Assembly: GCA_041625325.1 (NCBI GenBank) | Contig: JBFJTN010000122.1 | Span: 1-10,618, forward strand | Length of the DNA: 10,618 nt | From: Oceanococcus sp041625325 | GTDB lineage: Bacteria > Pseudomonadota > Gammaproteobacteria > Nevskiales > Oceanococcaceae | Direction: 5' to 3' | Shown here: positions 7,404 to 10,618 of the stretch, piece after piece | Layout of the letters: each line of letters opens with the position of its first letter | How positions within the stretch are numbered: position 1 is the stretch's first letter | The notes under the pieces: model-generated | Database searches by the model: none | Told to the model about the DNA's origin: nothing | The model's input: the letters and a program-made list of their open reading frames with translations, nothing else | Program-made: the position numbers and the translations under genes

Positions 7404-7432
7404 GAGATAGCACGCACTGCCGCATAATGCAA
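7404..7432 (-). promoter_or_regulatory. Candidate sigma70-type promoter of the giant protease gene
   Basis: On the minus strand, TTGCAT (7427-7432) and TATCTC (7404-7409) are 17 nt apart, close to the -35/-10 consensus and spacing. Transcription would start near 7397 and leave a leader of about 75-110 nt. By motif alone this is a weak call. Confidence 0.25.
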
Positions 7433-7495
7433 GACCGTACAGTGCTCTGAATTGAGGCAGGTCGTCGCCGGGCATTGATGCAAAAATGAAATTTC

Positions 7496-7602
7496 CGTCT
7501 CCCCTTGGCGAGAGACGAGCCGCCGAAGGGGACGCTTTCGGCAGCGGCTGCGCGGCCACCCCCGGTGGCCGCGCAGATTCTTCCGGCCCGCGCGCATCGC
7601 GC
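7496..7602 (-). terminator. Cluster of hairpins downstream of the 302-residue exported protein gene, probable transcript end
   Basis: Starting 14 nt past the TGA at 7616 there are four hairpins in a row: GCGCG/CGCGC (7590-7602); a perfect 13-bp stem with a 3-nt loop (7548-7560 with 7564-7576, arms CTGCGCGGCCACC and complement); GCCGAA/TTCGGC (7522-7527 with 7537-7542); and CGTCTC/GAGACG (7496-7501 with 7512-7517). Only the last has a nearby U-rich stretch, GGAAATTTCATTTTT, whose T5 run starts 9 nt past the stem, so the canonical layout is missing. Termination, transcript stabilisation or an intergenic repeat element are all possible. Confidence 0.45.
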
Positions 7603-7615
7603 AGGCAGGCCGCCT

Positions 7616-8524
7616 TCAGTCCAGCGTGGCCTGAGTGTATGGCCGGCTGTCCACCTCGCACTCGAGGCGCGCCGAGAACAGTTGCCCTTCTGGCATGTTG
7701 CAGGGCAGCGAGGTCCCGGTGTTCGGGTTCTTGTTCGGAATCACGGCCCAGGCGAATCGACAGCTGTCCTGCAGGCAGGTCTGGTTCGGCAGCACCAGAT
7801 TGGTGTGGTACTTGGTCTTGAGGAGCCTTCCGGGCGTCGGATTCTTCAAGCTGCCCCGCGCCGCCACCACCCCGTTTCCGGACACTGTGGCGGTGTTCAG
7901 GCGTTCCGTGCCGTTGAGGAAGTCAATCACCTGCAGGCTGCCATCCAGCAGCACGCCGCCATCGGGATCGGGCAGGCTGTCGATAGACATGCAGCGGGTA
8001 TCGCCCTCAGCGAGCAGATGGCTGTACGACAGCTTGGTTGCTGCGCTGCCGATCGAACACAGATAGATGGTCCGTGTGGTCATGGCGGGGAGATTCTGAG
8101 GCAGACCGAGCACATAGCCCTGGAGCTGCTCCGCATAGCTGCGGAGACTGTCGATCACGCCTTCAGACCCGGCGAGCGCATCCAGGGCGGTATCCACCGC
8201 ACCGCCCGACGAACACTGGACGAAATCCAGCAAGGGGCCGAGATACTCCGTATTGGACAGGAACTCGACCAGGTACGGACTGCAGGCCGTCAGGTCCGAT
8301 GGATCGGTCGGCACGATCTGAGCCGGATCCAGCGCAGCAGGATCGAGTTCCGGCGGTGGTTGCACCGGCTCTTCGTCCACCGCCCCGAGCACCAGACCGA
8401 TGGCCACCACGGTCCAACGATCCGTCTCCACGGCGAGCGCCTGGCCGGACACGGAAAACAGCCCGTACAGGGCCAGCATGGTCAGGCCTCTGCGGGCCCG
8501 TCGATTGTTATTGCGTTGTGACAT
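7616..8524 (-). CDS. Exported protein of unknown function with eight cysteines
   Basis: 302 residues from the ATG at 8524, which has GGGGAG 5 nt upstream. Longer in-frame starts exist but would put ~30 unlikely residues before a clean signal peptide. Residues 1-31 are a Sec signal: basic MSQRNNNRRARR, hydrophobic LTMLALYGLFSV, cleavage after GQALA. A second hydrophobic patch (VVAIGLVLGAV, ~39-49) and a Pro/Asp-rich linker (~51-77) follow. The mature chain has eight cysteines (81, 104, 156, 178, 250, 255, 275, 289), an even number that would suit disulfides outside the cytoplasm. I do not recognise the family and see no catalytic motif. It sits directly upstream of the giant protease but is separated by a hairpin cluster. 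A substrate, inhibitor or surface partner of the protease is possible, with no direct support. Confidence 0.85.
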   Translation of the reverse strand: MSQRNNNRRARRGLTMLALYGLFSVSGQALAVETDRWTVVAIGLVLGAVDEEPVQPPPELDPAALDPAQIVPTDPSDLTACSPYLVEFLSNTEYLGPLLDFVQCSSGGAVDTALDALAGSEGVIDSLRSYAEQLQGYVLGLPQNLPAMTTRTIYLCSIGSAATKLSYSHLLAEGDTRCMSIDSLPDPDGGVLLDGSLQVIDFLNGTERLNTATVSGNGVVAARGSLKNPTPGRLLKTKYHTNLVLPNQTCLQDSCRFAWAVIPNKNPNTGTSLPCNMPEGQLFSARLECEVDSRPYTQATLD

Positions 8525-8529
8525 GAAAA

Positions 8530-8535
8530 CTCCCC
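8530..8535 (-). promoter_or_regulatory. Ribosome-binding site deciding the start of the 302-residue exported protein
   Basis: GGGGAG on the minus strand, 5 nt before the ATG at 8524. It favours this start over the longer in-frame option at 8617. Confidence 0.6.
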
Positions 8536-8695
8536 ATCCCATCCCGGGTAAATTACGACACCGAGCTCCAGCCATGACCGTGATCTGACGCCACGGCCAT
8601 GCGCCACTCCCTGGCAAGCATTGCTGTCATTCCACAGCCGGACATCGTCCGATTGAATCATCAATCCCAACTGCATCATGCAGCTGCGATCGCTC

Positions 8696-8723
8696 AGTCT
8701 AGCAAGCCTGACGCCGATCTCAC
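8696..8723 (-). promoter_or_regulatory. Candidate promoter of the 302-residue exported protein gene
   Basis: On the minus strand, GTGAGA (8718-8723) and TAGACT (8696-8701) are 16 nt apart. Each matches four of six consensus positions. It lies just after the stop of the decarboxylase gene. The leader between here and 8524 carries small dyads: CTGCAT/ATGCAG (8671-8683), ATTGA/TCAAT (8652-8665) and CGGAC/GTCCG (8639-8651). These could be operators or RNA structure. Confidence 0.25.
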
Positions 8724-8744
8724 CGACTGTCGCGCTCTGCCTGC

Positions 8745-9686
8745 CTAGTTCCGAATCGCATCTGCGAAATAATCGATGGTGGACTTCAGGCCCTGCTTGA
8801 GTTCAGTGCTGGGTGACCAGCCGAGCAGATCACGCGCCAGATCCACGTCAGGGCGTCGCTGGCGCGGATCGTCCACCGGCAGCGGATGAAAACTGATGGG
8901 CGCATCGGAACCCGTGCTGTCCAGTATCAGGCGAGCCAGTTCCAGCATGGTGAACTCTGCCGGATTACCCAGATTGACGGGACCGCAGACTTCATCCGGC
9001 GATTCCATGAGGGCGATCAGCCCCGCCACCAGATCGTCGACGTAACAGAAGGAGCGCGTCTGTGATCCATCGCCGTAAATCGTGATGGGCTCCCCACGCA
9101 ATGCCTGCACGACAAAATTCGACACCACCCGGCCGTCGTTGGGGTGCATTCGCGGCCCGTAGGTATTGAAGATCCGCGCCACCTTGATGCGCAGGCCATG
9201 CTGCCGGTGATAGTCGAAAAACAGCGTTTCCGCGCAGCGCTTGCCCTCGTCATAGCAGGAGCGCGGCCCGATCGGATTGACGTTGCCCCAGTAGCCCTCG
9301 GGCTGCGGATGCACGGCCGGGTCCCCGTACACCTCGCTGGTCGAGGCCTGCAGAATCTTCGCCTTCACCCGCTTGGCCAGCCCCAGCATGTTGATCGCGC
9401 CGTGCACGCTGGTCTTGGTCGTCTGCACCGGATCGTGCTGGTAATGGATCGGGCTGGCCGGGCAGGCGAGGTTGTAGATCTCATCGACTTCCACGTAGAG
9501 CGGAAAGCAGACGTCGTGGCGCATCAGTTCGAAATAGGGGTTGTCCATCAGGTGGACCACGTTCTGCTTGCTGCCGGTGAAGAAGTTGTCGACGCAGATC
9601 ACCTCGTTGCCCCGCTCCAGCAGACGTTCGCACAGATGCGAGCCAATGAACCCGGCGCCGCCGGTGATCAAGATCCTTTTCAACAC
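8745..9686 (-). CDS. uxs: UDP-glucuronate decarboxylase (UDP-xylose synthase)
   Basis: About 313 residues, the usual bacterial length. The enzyme converts UDP-glucuronate to UDP-xylose and CO2 through an NAD-bound 4-keto intermediate. It is a cytoplasmic extended short-chain dehydrogenase. Visible signs are the NAD-binding GGAGFIGSH near the N-terminus with Asp33 (VICVDNF), the family signature ACPASPIHYQHDP, TSEVYGDP (Thr116, Glu118), RSCYDEGKR with Tyr145 and Lys149, then IFNTYGPRM and DDPRQRRPD. Start: the GTG at 9686 or the TTG at 9683, behind GAGGAG at 9690-9695; the TTG has the better spacing (6 nt). Longer in-frame starts overlap the upstream gene and add a non-homologous Arg-rich stretch. 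It lies 113 nt downstream of the GDP-fucose synthase gene and may share its transcript. UDP-xylose feeds polysaccharide or glycan assembly. Confidence 0.93.
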   Translation of the reverse strand: MLKRILITGGAGFIGSHLCERLLERGNEVICVDNFFTGSKQNVVHLMDNPYFELMRHDVCFPLYVEVDEIYNLACPASPIHYQHDPVQTTKTSVHGAINMLGLAKRVKAKILQASTSEVYGDPAVHPQPEGYWGNVNPIGPRSCYDEGKRCAETLFFDYHRQHGLRIKVARIFNTYGPRMHPNDGRVVSNFVVQALRGEPITIYGDGSQTRSFCYVDDLVAGLIALMESPDEVCGPVNLGNPAEFTMLELARLILDSTGSDAPISFHPLPVDDPRQRRPDVDLARDLLGWSPSTELKQGLKSTIDYFADAIRN

Positions 9687-9689
9687 GCT

Positions 9690-9695
9690 CTCCTC
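9690..9695 (-). promoter_or_regulatory. Ribosome-binding site of the UDP-xylose synthase gene
   Basis: GAGGAG on the minus strand, 3 nt before the GTG at 9686 and 6 nt before the TTG at 9683. It rules out the longer in-frame start at 9830. Confidence 0.65.
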
Positions 9696-9730
9696 AAAGG
9701 GCTGTTGCGCCCCGGTTCCAATTCGACGAC

Positions 9731-9746
9731 GGGCCGTGCCCGGCCC
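9731..9746 (-). other. Hairpin between the two nucleotide-sugar genes
   Basis: GGGCCG/CGGCCC with a 4-nt loop, in the 113-nt GC-rich gap between the fucose synthase stop (9800) and the decarboxylase start. No U tract follows, so it is not a standard terminator. It could stabilise or partly attenuate a shared transcript. Confidence 0.35.
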
Positions 9747-9799
9747 CGGCGCGCCCCGGCGCCATCCCTCGCTCCGCCCCGAACGGCGGCACGCCCGAC

Positions 9800-10618
9800 T
9801 CAGCTTGCGCCGGCGTGGGTGCGATACCAATCGTACGTGCTGCGCAGCCCTTCGCTCAATTCGATACGAGGCTGCCAGCCCAGCCCCTTCAACCGCTGCG
9901 TGTCCAGCAGCTTGCGCGGCGTGCCATCCGGCTTGCTGGTATCGAAGCGCAGTTCACCGGCGAAGCCCACGATGTTTCCGATCAGCTCGGCCAGCTCGCG
10001 GATGCTGATGTCCTGGCCCCAGCCAACGTTGAGCGTCTGCTCGTCGCTGTAATGCCGCATCAGGAACAGGCAGGCCTGCGCCAGATCGTCCACGTGCAGA
10101 AATTCGCGCCGGGGACTGCCGGTCCCCCAGATCTCCACCGCCGCGTCGCCCCTGGCCTTCGCCTCATGAAACTTGCGCATCAGCGCCGGCAGCACATGGG
10201 ATGAGGCCAGGTCGAAGTTGTCGTTCGGCCCGTAGAGATTGGTCGGCATCAGACTGATCGCATCGAAGCCGTACTGGCGCCGATAGGCCTGGCACATCTT
10301 CAGCCCGGCGATCTTGGCGATGGCATACCACTCGTTGGTGGGCTCGAGCGCGCCGCTGAGCAGGTAGTCCTCTTTCAGCGGCTGCGGGGCCAGCTTGGGG
10401 TAGATGCAGGAGGAGCCGAGAAACAGCAGCTTCTTCGCCCCGTGCTGGTAGGCCGACTCGATGACATTGGTCTGGATCTGCAGGTTGTCGCGCAGGAAGT
10501 CGGCGGGGAAATCATTGTTGGCCAGGATGCCGCCCACCCTCGCGGCAGCCAGAAAGACGTACTCGGGCTGGTTCTCGGCGAAGAAGCGATCGACCTGGGC
10601 CTGATGACGCAGGTCCAG
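9800..10618 (-). CDS. fcl: GDP-L-fucose synthase (N-terminus beyond window)
   Basis: 272 residues are visible; the frame stays open to the right edge, so roughly 35-50 N-terminal residues with the NADP-binding glycine motif are missing. The enzyme turns GDP-4-keto-6-deoxy-mannose into GDP-L-fucose by 3,5-epimerisation and NADPH reduction in the cytoplasm. Family signs: LDLRHQAQVDRFF and FLAAARVGGILANN near the cut edge, FLGSSCIYPK with the catalytic Ser and Cys, NEWYAIAKI with the Tyr and Lys of the YxxxK pair, MPTNLYGPNDNFD, SSHVLPALMRKFHEA with the conserved His, then GTGSPRREFLHVDDLA and LNVG. The C-terminus (GLRSTYDWY) is complete. A partner GDP-mannose 4,6-dehydratase gene would be expected upstream, outside the window. 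The next gene makes UDP-xylose, which fits a polysaccharide or O-antigen region. Confidence 0.93.
   Translation of the reverse strand: MDLRHQAQVDRFFAENQPEYVFLAAARVGGILANNDFPADFLRDNLQIQTNVIESAYQHGAKKLLFLGSSCIYPKLAPQPLKEDYLLSGALEPTNEWYAIAKIAGLKMCQAYRRQYGFDAISLMPTNLYGPNDNFDLASSHVLPALMRKFHEAKARGDAAVEIWGTGSPRREFLHVDDLAQACLFLMRHYSDEQTLNVGWGQDISIRELAELIGNIVGFAGELRFDTSKPDGTPRKLLDTQRLKGLGWQPRIELSEGLRSTYDWYRTHAGAS

Noticed and set aside
8671..8690. CTGCAT/ATGCAG dyad and GCGATCGC palindrome as an attachment site or operator
   Set aside because: Each is short, occurs once here, and no integrase, regulator or repeat partner is in view.
9687..9830. Longer start for the UDP-xylose synthase at 9830
   Set aside because: It would overlap the end of the GDP-fucose synthase gene and add 48 Arg-rich residues absent from the family. 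The GAGGAG site points to 9686/9683.
1..10618. tRNA, rRNA, CRISPR arrays, insertion sequences or phage genes
   Set aside because: No transposase or integrase frame, no regularly spaced short repeats and no RNA-gene signature were seen. The only long repeats are protein-domain duplications inside genes.

Overview
The window is a stretch of high-GC DNA, and every gene I accept reads on the minus strand. Three of the five predicted proteins carry Sec-type signal peptides. The largest ends in a PPC-type (pre-peptidase C-terminal) domain of the kind found on proteases exported by Gram-negative bacteria through the type II secretion system. With the codon choice and base composition, this suggests a free-living proteobacterium, most likely gammaproteobacterial. 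No rRNA or other taxonomic marker is present, so that is an inference.

Layout in transcription order (right to left): (1) a GDP-L-fucose synthase, 9800-10618, with its N-terminus cut off by the window edge; (2) a UDP-glucuronate decarboxylase (UDP-xylose synthase), 8745-9686; (3) a 302-residue exported protein with eight cysteines and no recognised family, 7616-8524; (4) a very large exported modular protease of about 1,885 residues, 1667-7324; (5) an exported protein built from two copies of an unrecognised ~150-residue module, 1-1273, cut off at the left edge. The gaps hold candidate promoters, leader hairpins, an unusually strong 13-bp hairpin after gene 3 and a convincing intrinsic terminator after gene 4.

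Genes 1 and 2 make nucleotide sugars (GDP-fucose and UDP-xylose) for surface or secreted polysaccharide. Genes 3-5 are three unrelated-looking exported proteins that each seem to be separate transcription units.

The standout is the giant protease. It carries two complete and unrelated serine-protease catalytic sites in one chain: a subtilisin (S8) triad at Asp699/His754/Ser942 and a chymotrypsin-like (S1) triad at His1462/Asp1542/Ser1621. These sit among three nearly identical Calx-beta repeats, Asp-rich thrombospondin-type-3 calcium repeats, a mid-chain propeptide-like segment and a C-terminal PPC domain. The S1 domain also appears to be inserted into the middle of a bacterial Ig-like domain, splitting it in two.
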